The notes beneath the pieces were generated by a model. That model made no database searches and was not told the DNA's origin. It saw only the letters and a program-made list of their open reading frames with translations. From Heliopora coerulea (Eukaryota > Cnidaria > Anthozoa > Scleralcyonacea > Helioporidae), in the NCBI GenBank assembly GCA_030142905.1, contig JASJOG010000065.1, forward strand, positions 866,501-930,500: a stretch of 64,000 bases of DNA, read 5' to 3'. The translations under genes were made by a program, and so were the position numbers. How positions within the stretch are numbered: position 1 is the stretch's first letter; every line of letters starts with the position of its first letter. Shown in pieces: positions 12,100-24,133 of this stretch.

Positions 12100-13610
12100 T
12101 TGTGATCTCAGTATATCTTTTCCAAGCGAGGCGCTGTTATCACATCGAAAAGTGCCTTCATGGACATATTTTTGTGTTGTGGATGCTAACTTCGAAATTA
12201 TAGGAGAGGTTTTGAGAAAGCTGTTTTATAATCATCTTTACTTGATTTGTTTTTACTCAAGCAATTGGTTCGGTAAAGCACTTCTGTCAAGGGTAAGTGT
12301 CGTATAAATCAATTAAGCCAGTCTAAGATGCCGGCACGGAAGAAGCAAATTAGCATTGAGGGCTGGGTACCAATCCTAAAAATTACCTGCTTTTACATAG
12401 CTGCAGTCGTTAAAATTCTCTGCAGTTTTTAATCCCACCTGATCTAATTGGCCAAATAAATTGCAACAAGAAATGAACAATATATTTTGGTAAGATCTAT
12501 TTCAACGAGAGAGAATGCAGTTTTACCATAAAGTTACTTGAACTACTTATCTATTTTTCCTATCACACCAGGTCCACTTCTTAAATTAGAAAATTTTGAG
12601 TTCAGTTGGTAAATGGTAGTTTCATGTTAGTAAAAGTGCTTTGTATGCTGTGCAAGCTGTGCCAGTTGACTTGTAAAGAGTCAGAAATACCTGCTTAGAC
12701 CTCAGAGTTGCTTAAAGTACATCTGACACAGCCTGTACAGTACACAACAGAACACCATTATCAAAGTTTTTGACAGAATTATTATTAAGGAGGGGGCTAA
12801 AGCCCCCTAGCTCCCCTAACCCCCCAAGTTCCCCTCTTCCGCTGGCCCTGTGATGGTATATTCAATTCCTGTTATAACACGTCCTTTGGGGTGACCAACG
12901 ATATGACGATGGTGTTTGTGCCGAGTTGACAATGGAATCACGTTAGTGGTCGCTGAATACTAACAAAAATTTCAGCGCAAATAACCGGACTCAAGATACA
13001 AGTTCTCAGACTGGCAATAACTTTCGCCGTTTAATCACAAGATTGCTGTCGGGCACTTAGTTAAATTCATCTTATTATTTCCTATTTTTAAATTCAAATT
13101 GCATACGTCAGCGATAAGTAGATTAAATTTAAAGTGCATATTTTACTTACTTTGATTGGTGATGATATAACAGAACCATAAAGATTAAAGGAAAGGGAGT
13201 GTGATATGCGAGATAGAGTGCGGACTGGGTTATTGCATGACTTGTGACGACGTTGTGATGTGAAATGTAACCGACGAACAACGTGAATGAAATCTTATTG
13301 AAAAAACATATTGTGAATTCATGGTTTAACCCATTCTACTACAATTAGATGTGCACGTCACTTGAATCCTTTAAAAAAGTTAAAAAAGGATTAAAATTCT
13401 TGAAGTATTGGGCGATACCAGGAGGCAGTCCCCTCGACAATTGCTTTCAAAGGTAATGAGCTTGTAACACTTCAACGTGACCAGTCTTCATGCCCGTCTG
13501 TGATTCATTTAAAATAAAGGACCACAGTATATTGCTAAATTAATTTCAAAGTTGACAATAAATACTGTACGTGCTCAGGAAACGAATGATGTAGAAGACT
13601 AAGAATAATT
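12100..13610. other. No gene seen
   Basis: There is no supported coding region. A short G/C-rich segment at 12786-12842 contains the small palindrome GGGGGCTAAAGCCCCC followed by C-runs, which may be the scar of a repeat. Confidence 0.5.
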
Positions 13611-13618
13611 CATAGCAG

Positions 13619-14189
13619 CAGTGGCGTAGCAAGAGGGTGGGATAAGTGGGAGACCTGCTCACTCGGGAAAATGGTTCAGGAAAAATTGGCAAGGAACAAA
13701 GGAAGAGATGGATCGAGAGAGAATGAACAAAGAAATTTATGAAGTAAAGGATTTACTGATTTACGAAGATGGTAAAGAGTCTTAGAAAGATTGAAAGAGT
13801 TTTAGGAAAAGTGGAAGAGATTTAGGAAAGGAAGGAAGGAATCTAGAATGGTTGGGATTGAAGAATGAAGGAACATTGGAACGACGATATTTGGAATGGA
13901 ATGGAAGTAATTTAGGAAAAAATTACTTACGAAGGATCAAGGGATTTCTGAAGGAAGGGTTTTAGAGGTCATTTCGAAGGGATAGGATTTAAAAGGAAAG
14001 GATTTAGCAAGGATGACATTTAGGAAGGAGCCGGTTGAGATTTAACTAGGGAAGGATTTAGGAAGCAAGGAAAAAATTTATAAATCTAGGGAGCGATTTA
14101 GGTAAAAACCACGAAGAAAGCTAGAAGGATAGATTTAGAAAATTTTACAAATTTGCCCACCCGAGTGTTTAAAGCTGGGTACGCCACTG
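13619..14189. mobile_element. Non-autonomous hAT element (MITE), 571 bp
   Basis: The ends are CAGTGGCGTAGC at 13619 and GTACGCCACTG ending at 14189, an inverted pair typical of hAT elements. They are flanked by 8-bp near-duplications CATAGCAG (13611-13618) and GATAGCAG (14190-14197), 7 of 8 matching, the target length expected for hAT. The interior is purine-rich and built from degenerate copies of GGATTTAGGAAAGGAAGG, with no coding potential. A second end of the same type, CAGTGGCGTAG, occurs alone near 15731. Confidence 0.8.
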
Positions 14190-14197
14190 GATAGCAG

Positions 14198-15990
14198 AGT
14201 GCAGTTCCAAATGCAATTGCCATCCCAGATCGATTAAAAGGAGTCTGACAAGTATCCATAGTCGATAGTCACTGGGTGTCAGTAAAGAACGCGTACAGAT
14301 TTGTCAGACACAACCTTTGTTTTCTGAGAAAGCTTATGATCAGAGGCAAACGCCAACTTTCTTAACGTGTAGTTCTACTCAGAAAGTGCTGTTCGAAATC
14401 GATTAGTGCATGCTCTAACAAAACTAATGTTTAATCCTAAATTAAGTAATTTTCAGTTTGTTTGTTCAAAAGATCATCGAATGGAAGCAGTAATAAGATA
14501 TTCATATAGTCTCATTCAGCCTAATCTTAAAAGTTACGACTAAGTCAACTATATACATATATCTTTTATCCATTACTGGTCACACGACATCAAATTTTGC
14601 AATGTGGAAAGATAGAAACGGCCACTTTTTGGGATGGCATAAAGTACAGTTAAATATTTGTGTCATTTATTCTCTGCTTTTCCATGCACAAAATGCTACC
14701 GTTCATTAGTTTACGCAATATGGACCTTAAGCAATCAACGTTCTTCAGTAACCGATGTGAGCTGAAAAATTTGATAAACAAATTTTGATATTTGGGCCGC
14801 GTGTTCTTTGAATCGAATTTTTTATCCTAGCAAAGATGATGAGCAACTTAAAATTCCCATAAAAAATAATAGTGCGTCTACGCAGCGGGTGAACTTAATT
14901 GACAGATGATGATGTAGATATATGCGTCTTTAGAACGTGGATACGTTGATCGTGACGTCTGTACAGTATAAAAACGGCGTTTATAACTTCGACGAAGCCA
15001 ATTGGGTTTCAAATTATTCATTTTCTTTGTTTTGAATGAAAAATTCTGCTGAAGGAGAAAGCTGTTTGTGATTCAAGAACGCCTGTTGCATAAGCGCTCA
15101 ACTAAACACTGTGCAGTTCTAAATTTTTCTAAATAAAACCTGGTATATGCGGTTACAGATGCCTAAATCATTACGGAAGAAGGAACTGAGTGGGCACATG
15201 AAGGACACCAAGACAGAGTAAAGACTATACAGACCCTCAGCAGAAAAGAAACGCCGTACGTGAAATGGATACCAAGTGGTACAACTAACTCCTCATCCAG
15301 AACCACTTGCGAGAACGAAGTAGCTTGAGTTTTAGTGTACAATTATCACATGAGAGCTGCTTGGATATCAGTTGATAAGGATGTCCACATCTTAGCAGTG
15401 ATTGAAGACAATAGTGGATGGATCGAGGTTGAAAGGGCATTCAGCTCTAAAAAGACTGGAACGATATCTTGTTATATCTGGCCTCACGATTGATGAAGCC
15501 GAAATGCGGGCAGCCATGTGGGTCAAAAACACACGTGCATTTCATTACGAGCGAGAATTGGACACGAGGAAAAAGTTCTATTGAACCTTTATTATTCATG
15601 GACGGTTAATTCTGAAACATTTGCAGTCTTGCAGATATCTCTTCTCCTTTCTTAGGATAAAAAAAACCAAACCGTGACATATCCTCAAATTTTAGTTAAG
15701 TTTTTTGCAATAGGTTGTGCGTTTTATCCAGTGGCGTAGTTGTGGTTGAAAAATAGGGGGGCACCCAAATAGCATAACCATTTTGGAAGGGCACTAGATA
15801 CTTTGCTAGAAAATGTTTTTATTAAATTTAGCGAATTTCGATATTTTGCGTTTACTTGGCAGGTGAACTACGATACCAAAACATCTCTAAATACAAGTTG
15901 GCCTCAAATTTGGTTTACAAAATATTTATATAGCCCGCAGGACAACACAATGAGTAATTAAACCATCAAACAAGAACGTACAGTGTTGAT
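14198..15990. other. No gene seen; lone hAT-like end near 15731
   Basis: A 60-codon plus-strand frame (15402-15584) has no family signature and no convincing splice context. At about 15731 a CAGTGGCGTAG sequence begins a G/C-rich segment resembling one end of the hAT MITE at 13.6 kb. I found no matching second end. Confidence 0.4.
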
Positions 15991-16004
15991 TTTTTTCTCA
16001 TGGT

Positions 16005-16215
16005 GAAACTTCCTGAACACTTTTTCCACGGCTGGGAATGTTTTCGAAAACAACGAACCAAACAAAAACTGAAGATTGAAGTCGTGTGAAGGACTGGAAC
16101 TGACGTACAAGACCACGAAGTGGACTGAAACAGACGTAAAAACTTACCCTACATGGGCGGCCATCTTGGCTTCACTTTTGCCCTGCCAAATGATTGGGAG
16201 TTAGCATTCCAGATA
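16005..16215. repeat. Dispersed repeat R1, copy 1
   Basis: Contains the shared blocks GGACTGGAACTGACGTAC and GGGCGGCCATCTTGGCTTC, then GGGAGTTAGCATTCCAG. The same blocks recur at 39.1-39.4, 51.1-51.5 and 51.7-51.8 kb in both orientations, marking a dispersed non-coding family. Confidence 0.7.
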
Positions 16216-16472
16216 TGGAAATCGGGTTCACTGCTACACATTGGAAACGAGCACAGCACCTTGCAAATCAAACAACCGAAAGATCTTGTCGGTAGCTCAC
16301 TTATTTTATTTCCAGAAGTCATAATTTCTAATTAAGGTTGCCCTTTTTCAGATTCTTTTCAAGAGTAGCAGCAGTTTTTTTGCCATTACTGATTCATAGT
16401 AAGATAGTCACTATACTACAACTGACCGCCGCTTAGTTGTTTGCCGACGTGATCTCACAATCTCAGTCTATG

Positions 16473-16617
16473 ATGAATATGAGAGCCCCAGCATAGAACC
16501 CGGAGGAACGGCATCATTAAAACAAATGAACAATCGAATATACACACAATATTTACTGAACAGTTTGCTTTTAATGATGTTGTTCCTCCAAGTTCTATGC
16601 TGGGCTCTTAAATTCAT
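16473..16617. repeat. Foldback hairpin with 49-50-base arms
   Basis: Arm 16473-16522 (contains AGCCCCAGCATAGAAC) is the imperfect reverse complement of 16569-16617 (contains GTTCTATGCTGGGCT). A spacer of about 46 bases separates them. Probably a small foldback transposon remnant. Confidence 0.75.
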
Positions 16618-16781
16618 CACTACACTGCACTTTCCGACTGGTGAATCTATTGCCGATCTTAATTGAATTGCCAACATGCAAGTTCCACTTCAGGTTGTTT
16701 TGAAAGGTTACTCCTAGAATCAACACTTCAGTTTTAATTCAGTTTTATACTGTCAATAAGGTATTTTTCATTAATCATATC

Positions 16782-16845
16782 TTATCCTATCCTATCCAAT
16801 CCTATCATATTCTATCCTATATCCTATCCTATCCTATCCTATCTT
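16782..16845. repeat. (CCTAT)n microsatellite
   Basis: Imperfect tandem TATCC/CCTAT units run for about 64 bases. Confidence 0.9.
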
Positions 16846-17969
16846 TCGCTCTCTATGCTAGGTGCAAAAACCACAGACTTGTCTTCGATAGTTTTCCAGA
16901 TTTCTTTCCTCCAAGTTTCAAGACTGTGACGTACTTTCTTGTTGAACTATGTATATATTGTTAATTAAGGTAGCTTTTTGTTGGCTCGAAGACATCGGGA
17001 AACTCTAAAGGATAATGGGGTAACCAGCTGGGGGGCAGTTTACCCCCTAGGAAGGATGGAAAGGGACAAAATTGGGACAAAAATAAGAGCAAACGCGACG
17101 GAAGGAGAACGTCGAAGAAAGGAGCATAGAAGAAGAAAGATTGTGAGAGTAAAGCTCGAAAACGAAACAAGAAAATTTTGGACAAGGAAGTCAAACATTG
17201 CATAGGGCTGCCTACTATGGTCTCTGCTATATTAGACATGGGACACGGATATAAGATACGACAAAATTAGTCAGGTCAAAATACCTTTCCTCTTGTTCCT
17301 GAACCAGCGCAATTCCTCAGAACGACTGGCTTATTATCAGGTCTAACATGAATTAGCTAACTTAGCCTGTTTATGTAAACACAGGCTAAGTATTACTGGT
17401 CCTAATAAAAAGAACCTAAGTATCGATTGCAATTAATCATGGGTGCCAACGATGATCCAATAATTACCGGGACAGGGATAAATTTTTGTCCCCTGGTAGG
17501 ACGAGGCTGGTCCCGCCACTGCCGCAGGATCCTTCTCACTGCTTTGGTTGATCATTCCTGGGATAACTATTTCATGCCTTCCCGGAACCTACGACAGCAC
17601 TTTCGGCCAGGAACGCTCGAGAAGCAACTCTCTAATACGATTCCAAAAGCAGCGAAACATAACAACGAAGAAACGTTAAGCTAGCCAACCAGCATTGCGG
17701 ATGACAATCTTTACGAACGAGACGCTACACTAATATGACATGTGCGTGTTCATAGTCGTTTGTGAAAATAAATAAAAAAAAAAAAAACCCAAACAAAAAG
17801 AAGCTTTTTGCCAAAATAAGTTATTTTCAGAATGATTCAGAATTGATCTGACAATGTTTGTGTTAATTTCAAACTTTTTCGTGGCGAAAAAAATTATACA
17901 CCGTTTGGTTTAGAACCCTCCTCAGTTGACTTGCTCAAGTCAATCCAGCGGTGAATTACCAGCGAGACC

Positions 17970-18262
17970 ACTGGAGCTTGAGTCCCCACATTTAGACACT
18001 CTAGATTTTACTTTCTTAATACTAAAAATAAAATATTGTATTTTCGATGTTTCCCGGCCTAATATTTGGCCACGAGCTCAGCAGAAGTAATGCGGGATAC
18101 AGCGAACTGTCCGTTTATGTATCGTCAAGTGGCTGTCCGCGCCATTGGGTGGTTAAAAAGAAATTTGATATCACACGTGAAGATCAAAGTATTTGAGTGA
18201 TCATATAAGTAACTGAAAAGATAAAATAAATTATTGTCCGCAGTCTTAATGCGGCCCTGAGT
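17970..18262. repeat. Dispersed repeat R2, copy 1
   Basis: Aligns by eye with 48075-48430. Shared blocks include GATCAAAGTATTTGAGTGAT, AAAATAAAATATTGTATTTT and GTAATGCGGGATA-like sequence. The 48-kb copy has hAT-like G/C-rich ends (CAGGGCC and GGCCCTG), so this is probably a MITE. Confidence 0.65.
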
Positions 18263-18334
18263 CATTCATAGTGGAACAAGTCATTAAAATTATATGTTTC
18301 TCTCACAGTTCGCCGAACGAGATAACAGTCAACA

Positions 18335-18526
18335 TTAAGGTAGACGAACAATCGTCAAGCTCTGTACTCAGAAAAACGATTTCTGAGCCCCAGACGGGTA
18401 TCGAACCCGCAACCTTCTGATGACCGGTGAGACGCTCTAACCATTGAGCTACCAAGACTCAGATGGCGAACTAAGGTGCAAGATCGACATATATGTGCGA
18501 CCTAAGCGGAAGCCACTATAACACTG
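18335..18526 (-). mobile_element. tRNA-derived SINE, family A, monomer with 12-bp target duplication
   Basis: A 192-bp unit is flanked by perfect direct repeats TAACAGTCAACA (18323-18334 and 18527-18538), the signature of LINE-mediated insertion. On the minus strand it has a leader containing GTGGCTTCCGCTTAGGTCG, then a tRNA-like body (18387-18458), a hairpin CTCAGAAATCGTTTTTCTGAG-like segment, and a short 3' tail. It is the cleanest full-length copy and defines family A for the other copies in the window. Confidence 0.85.
18387..18458 (-). tRNA. tRNA-like SINE body (not a functional tRNA gene)
   Basis: The 72-nt segment folds as a tRNA cloverleaf: acceptor GTCTTGG pairs with CTGGGGC using G-U pairs, D-arm GCTCAATGGTTAGAGC, T-arm GCGGGTTCGATACCCGT. 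The anticodon loop would read GGT. It is embedded in a SINE with target duplications and recurs across the window, so it is a pol III promoter head rather than a host tRNA gene. Confidence 0.75.
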
Positions 18527-18539
18527 TAACAGTCAACAG

Positions 18540-21500
18540 TTTACGTCTTCTGAATTTCAAGAGTTTTGTTAGCATAATGGGCGTTGTCTACTACAGGTGT
18601 ATAACTCTGCGATGGCCACTGGCAAACCAAGAAATTGAAAGACAGATAAAAAATTTGAACCAAATTGCCTGTGGACATTTAAGTCTTCTGGAGGAGGAAC
18701 TCGACAAATTCGTTATTCCATATGAGACTACATCTTACACCACTGCTACTTGTCTAAAATGGCATTAGATGAAATGCAGTTTGAGTACTGTAGTTTAGCA
18801 ATCTAAAATATTAATGTATATCAACAAAGTCCAATTGCGTCTTTAATGCAATAATTCTATCAGAGTTTGTATATTACAAGCCAATTAAGTACGGATAGAC
18901 TTGACGAAGTGATCAAAAGCATTGACGCTGCTAAACAATGTTTAAGAACAGAAGACAAATGTTAATCATTGCAGTATAAACTGGAAAGAAAAAGCGAAGA
19001 TACACGATGGTAACCAAGGGACGTCAAAAAACTGACTCGAGCAACAGCTTATCTTTGTTCAAGTGCCATACCAAATTTCCCAGACTGTCATTTTACGTCC
19101 AGTAATTCGCGCCAAACACGCTATATTTCCACACTAACAATTCGCTCTTACAATATAATTTCTAAATAGCAAAAAATATTATCATTCGCAATGTTTTGGC
19201 CATAATAATCATGTTCGTATAAACGGTCTGCACGTGTTCCGCTGTGGGACGGAAAATGCCTTTAAACGAATTTACGTAAATTATTTCGTTGAACATTGAA
19301 ACTCTAAAATTGTCCTCTATACGGGTCGTTTTGACGTCACACGCCAAGGTACTATCGATCCTATTGTGTGGGTTTTGATACATAGGTCTCTATTAGTATT
19401 CTTGAAACAGAGAATACTAACTAGGTCGGTGTTTTCATTGTTTCCTAGCAAGTAGCTCTGAACCATTTTTGGATGAACACCCAACCACAGAACAATACCC
19501 AACTGAATAACTGTAATATACAAGTATTCAATTCGATATTGCTAAGTTAGTCAGTCAGTGTTGGTTTTTAACACAAAATGACCGCAAGAAACTTAAAAAT
19601 GTCGCGGCGGTAAACGATTGATGAGTGCCCACCATTTGCATCGTAATACTTTTTTCTCTTCTGCCATGCTTCCATTCCGAGACATTCTCTGGACGCCCAC
19701 TGGGGGACCATTCCCGTTGAAGAAAGCTGTTCATAGCTTTAACAATCATCTTTAAGTAGGAAACACTAATGAAACATAGTAGATACTCATGAATTCGATG
19801 ATAGTCCCAAACGTCCGACGTCGATACTAACTTTCATTTCCCAACATTTCTTCCTAAGTTTAACACCAACGCCCCTCAAACAGTAATGATTACAGAACAT
19901 TAACACAACTTGAGCGTTAAGTTCGTGTACTTGAAGAGTTCAGTGCAACAAAATTACTGCATCCAATATTTGCAGTAGTCGGCAAATACAAGAAATTCAA
20001 ATGAACTACTAAGAAATTTGCGCAAACTCTCACCGCATGCATTTAAATGAAATTAAAAAGTTTTCTGCTTCGATATTCTAAACTTTATTCTTTGCTGAAA
20101 GTAAAATCGTCCGTCAACGCAAAAGCAAAGTGGGATGCAAGTAACGGCTCGTCTAAATAAAATTTGATTTGCAGGTGACAAATAAAGCTTCTTCGTATTC
20201 CGTTAGGCAAATCGATTCCTGCAATTGCTTGATTTGTTGAAGTCTTGCAAGCTTAAAGGCTCCTAGACCGATTTAGTCATTATAAATGCACGTCTAAATT
20301 ACAAAGACGAAGTTCATTGACTTCAAATAAAGAGGTAATTCTCAATGACGTAAGACAGAGTCAGGCGAAATGTCACTGCAATATGTACCAGGTAAAAACT
20401 TTCTCTAAATCTGATTCTAAAATACAGGAATAAGCCCGGCAGTCATAACAAAATAAACTGGGATACTAGCCTTGGCTTGTCAAACTTGAAGGCGGTTGCA
20501 ATGACAAATGCTGCTCCATTGTCATTCGTTTAAACGAGTTGGTTCCTGGGCACATCTTGTAAATTTTAAAGCACACAGATCGATGTATTTATCGTGTCAC
20601 TCCACAAACCCTAAAATTACAAAACCTCAGATGATTTACCTCTAGAAAGGCAGGATACTGCATAACAAGAATACTTTCGTGAAGTCCTTCCACTGCTATT
20701 GACTAGTTCACATTCAAATTACGTTAGTGTACTTTAAAAGAAACGAATTCATTCCTTTCCATAAACAGTGGGTTCTGTAATGGTTAAAGCCCCGTGCACA
20801 CGACCCAGTTTCCTTGACAAGGAGCTTTCCTCAAAAGCTGCTCAGGCCTACTTTTTAAAGTCGAAGTGTCTAGGAAAACGTGGTCGTGTATACGCACGAA
20901 GCTTAACCGTGTAATGCACGAATTTTTGTCTTCTTTGTTCCTTGTTTTTGCTTCGTTCTCTCATTTATTCTTCCTTTCCGAGTGTCCGATGGAGCGTATG
21001 CACTCAGTCCCTACAGACTCGAACAACAAAGGGCACGACGGCTATGGTGGTGTACCAAACAAACGAAGATGATCAAAACTCTTTTGTCAAGGAACACCAA
21101 CATGGCGGCTATGACGTCAAGTGCATAAGCTCGATATATCGGACACTGGGCTTTAAAGGGTTAATTATAATTTTCATGAAAAGCTGTTTACACGGGCGAT
21201 TCTTCTTGCGATTAATACATCCTGAAGCACGCGATTGAGTAAACAACTTACCAAAGTATAGTACTGTGTAGCTTTGAACAAGTATTCGCAGGTCAATCCA
21301 CTCCATCACATGCGTCTGGAGGCTTTAGAACGCAAAACGTTCAAAAATAGCAATAGGTGTACACCTTTTCGCGGGTGCAAATATCATTCAAGACAGTCAG
21401 AACGATAACAATCGTGATTCATGAAATTTAGTGTCGCTTTGACTAATCTGTTCACTGAATAAGCTCTCCCCTTGACGAGTAAAAATCGTCCGGCATTAAC

Positions 21501-22100
21501 CAGAGTTATCTCATGACTCACCCACAATTCATTGTTTCAACAGAAGCATTAACCCTTCGACGACCAATTAAATTGGAGATTTTTCAGGTCAATCCGTTTA
21601 GCATGCGATTTTGCGCAATATCTTGATTGGAGACGACAACTAACGACCTTCATAAAGGGTAACTGGACCACTCTGCGAGTATATATCAAAATGTAACGTA
21701 CCTAGAATCTTGGAAACTCCGTGAAAGTGGACCGGTGTGGGTGGGACTCTGCTCCCGAGAACTCACTGTCCCCTTGAGGGGCGTAGGGGGGACGAGCAGA
21801 GGCGGGAACTCCTTTTGGTAGTTTGTTTTGGTCGCCTTTTAACAATGTTATGACTAACAATTTGAAATTGTGCTTTTTCGCTTCTTTTTTTAATTTGTAA
21901 TGGCGAAAACCTCAAAGAATAAATGTCGGGTCGTATACGACCACACTGGTTGCCAAATTCGGGTAAGTTTGCCGCAACAAATACGTTGGAAGACTGGGTG
22001 ATTGGAGACCGTTAGACCACTAAATTTCTCCTGCAATTTGTCTTGCGAGGAAATTGCGAAACAAGTAGCAAGACAAGTTGCATGGTATAATAGCGCTTTC
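18540..22100. other. No gene seen
   Basis: Short frames only. A copy of the dispersed GACGAGTAAAAATCG motif lies at about 21465-21520. No splice-bounded coding exon was recognised. Confidence 0.45.
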
Positions 22101-22492
22101 AAAGTGGCGCTTCACCTTTATTTGGCATTAAAATTGACGAATTTTGACCATCGATAGTTAACAGTTTTTACTCCCAAAATATGCAAAGCCTATACTTCTT
22201 GAAAAGTATGGACTGTAAGCTACAAGTTGAAATAATATTTTACCCAATTTGAATGCCTGGATTGTAATATGAGATCAAATAAACCACTTTCCATGAAACG
22301 TTTTATTTCACTGACTAAAAATGCCCCACCACAATATCTCACACACAATTGAATGAATTTAAATAAAATGTCCCAGCTGAAAAGCTAAATATCAAACTAT
22401 GCCTCTATTAGTCTGTTTTTGATATTCACTTTGGTTGCCATGGAAAATTCATTTCATCCAAACTGACGAAAAACTGAGGTGAAGCGCCCCCT
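22100..22492. mobile_element. Possible MITE with GGCGCTTCACCT ends
   Basis: GTGGCGCTTCACCT near 22104 is the inverted partner of AGGTGAAGCGCCCCC near 22474-22490. The interior is AT-rich and non-coding. Target duplication was not resolved. Confidence 0.45.
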
Positions 22493-22849
22493 GCAGGCAA
22501 CCGCAATGCAAAGGATTCAGCCGTTGCGAGACAAGCTGCAGTGTCACAGCGCTTGAAAACGCAAATTATGTCAGTCAAGAGCCAGGCTCATGCTGAATAT
22601 ATTCATCCAACGCCTCACCAGGGAAAGCTAGGAAAACACGACTTCGAATGGAGCTACATTGTATCGTTACATAAACGTCCATCTTACTTTCATGTACGGT
22701 GGCCGGTAAGGGCCACCCCTTTATTGCAAACATTTAGTATCGCCGTATAACACAAAGTATGTTCTCTGAGGAAATAGATCTTCTCCGTAAAATTATGATA
22801 CTGTGACACGAAAATGTGCACCTCCAGTCTGTAAACGCAGCTTTTTTCC

Positions 22850-22975
22850 GTGACATGACATATCTTCGCCGGAAAAATACGCGTCTTCGTCGTAGAAAGG
22901 AGCGTCTTCGTCCAAGAAATAGGTGCCTTCTCTGTAGCAATGTGCACCTTCTTCGTAGAAAAAGATATCTCACTC
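22850..22975. repeat. Subterminal tandem repeats in the foldback element
   Basis: Four to five degenerate units of the form TCTTCGTCGTAGAAA recur every 22-27 bases. A diverged inverted set lies at about 23870-23960 in the other arm. Spacing and position suggest binding sites for the mobilising transposase. Confidence 0.65.
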
Positions 22976-23500
22976 CCAGTTTCCCCCCTGGCAGAATTTT
23001 CATTATGTGTACTCGGGAGGTCGAGTTAACATATGTATGTCTTCTCAAGTGCGTTACAGCGTTTTCAACCAAAATGATATAGTTTGTTCGAAGGATGCCT
23101 TGTGAAGTTCTCGTTCCCTTCATTTTTTTTGTCGTTTGTGTTTGCACTAATAGCAATTCAAATATTTAGTAGGGTGTATTGATTTGACAACAGTTTTTGT
23201 AAACTGAGAAGCGGAATTGATTTCACCAGTAAAAATAAAAAGTGTCATGTTGGCCTCGTGTCAGTAATGAAACCTGTCTAGTTTAAGTTAGCTGTGGTTT
23301 ATCTCATTATAAATCAAGTGAAAACTGATGTTGTTTCGACTAATATTTCAGGCAGTTCCAACGGATTGTTGAGCTAGTTGAAAGCAATGTTAGTATGTGG
23401 TCGATTTTCTCTCAAAAGGCTCTACTTTACAGACAATTATGAGATAGTGTATTCACGGCGGAGAATACCTCGCTAATCATGCAAACTTTTGTCTCAACTA

Positions 23501-23538
23501 TGGAATGAAATTGCTTAAACTTAAGCAATTTCATTCCA
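23501..23538. repeat. Perfect 18-bp palindrome
   Basis: TGGAATGAAATTGCTTAA, then AC, then its exact reverse complement. It lies near the centre of the foldback element. Confidence 0.95.
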
Positions 23539-24133
23539 CAGAGGGACGTCTTCATAATCGTAGGTCAGTACACATAATTTCATGTTGATACTAACGCCCG
23601 CCAACGTTGCTATCAATGCTCATCATCACGTAACACAGGTAAGGATTTGGTGGAATATTTATAGAAGACTCAATGAATTGACCCCGGCCCAAAGAAAATG
23701 AAGGAAATGAGAACTTCACAAGGCATGCTTTGAACGAACTACATCATTTTGGTTTAAAACGCTATTACTCACTAGAGAAGACAAACATATGTTAGCTGGA
23801 ACCCCCCGGTTACATATAATGAAAATTTTGCAAGGCGGGGAAACAGGGGGGTTAGATACCTTTTTCTACGAAGAAATTGCACATTGCTACAGATAAGGTG
23901 TAATATTTCTTAGACGAAGACACTTATTTCTACGGCGAAGACGCGTGTTTTCCAGTGAAGATTTGTCACGTCACGTAGAAAAGCTGCGTTTACGAACTGG
24001 AGATGAACATTTTCATGTTGCAGTGTTATTTCCACGGAGAAGATCCATTTCCTCAAAGAAGCTACTTCGTTATGCGGAGAAACTGTATGTTTGCACGGAG
24101 AAGGGGTGGCCCTTACCGGCCACCGCATTCATG

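Larger units (their letters stand above)
22695..24127. mobile_element. 1.43-kb foldback DNA element with long inverted repeats
   Basis: The ends TACGGTGGCCGGTAAGGGCC (22695) and the inverted GGCCCTTACCGGCCACCGCA (ending 24127) differ at one outer base. Both flanks carry TTCATG (22689-22694; 24128-24133), a likely 6-bp target duplication. Inverted arms extend about 430 bases on each side and include repeated CTTCGTCGTAGAAA-like blocks spaced 22-27 bases apart, probably transposase-binding subterminal repeats. The middle is non-coding and contains a perfect 18-bp palindrome at 23501-23538. The superfamily is not assigned. Confidence 0.85.

Noticed and set aside
22850..22975. CRISPR-like array of short repeats at 22-27 base spacing
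   Set aside because: Units are degenerate, too short, lack distinct spacers, and are mirrored in the other arm of a eukaryotic transposon.
22734..23156. Arg-rich frame resembling a protamine or antimicrobial peptide
   Set aside because: It comes from the tandem CTTCGTCGTAGAAA subterminal repeats of the foldback transposon, and the opposite strand gives a similar basic frame.
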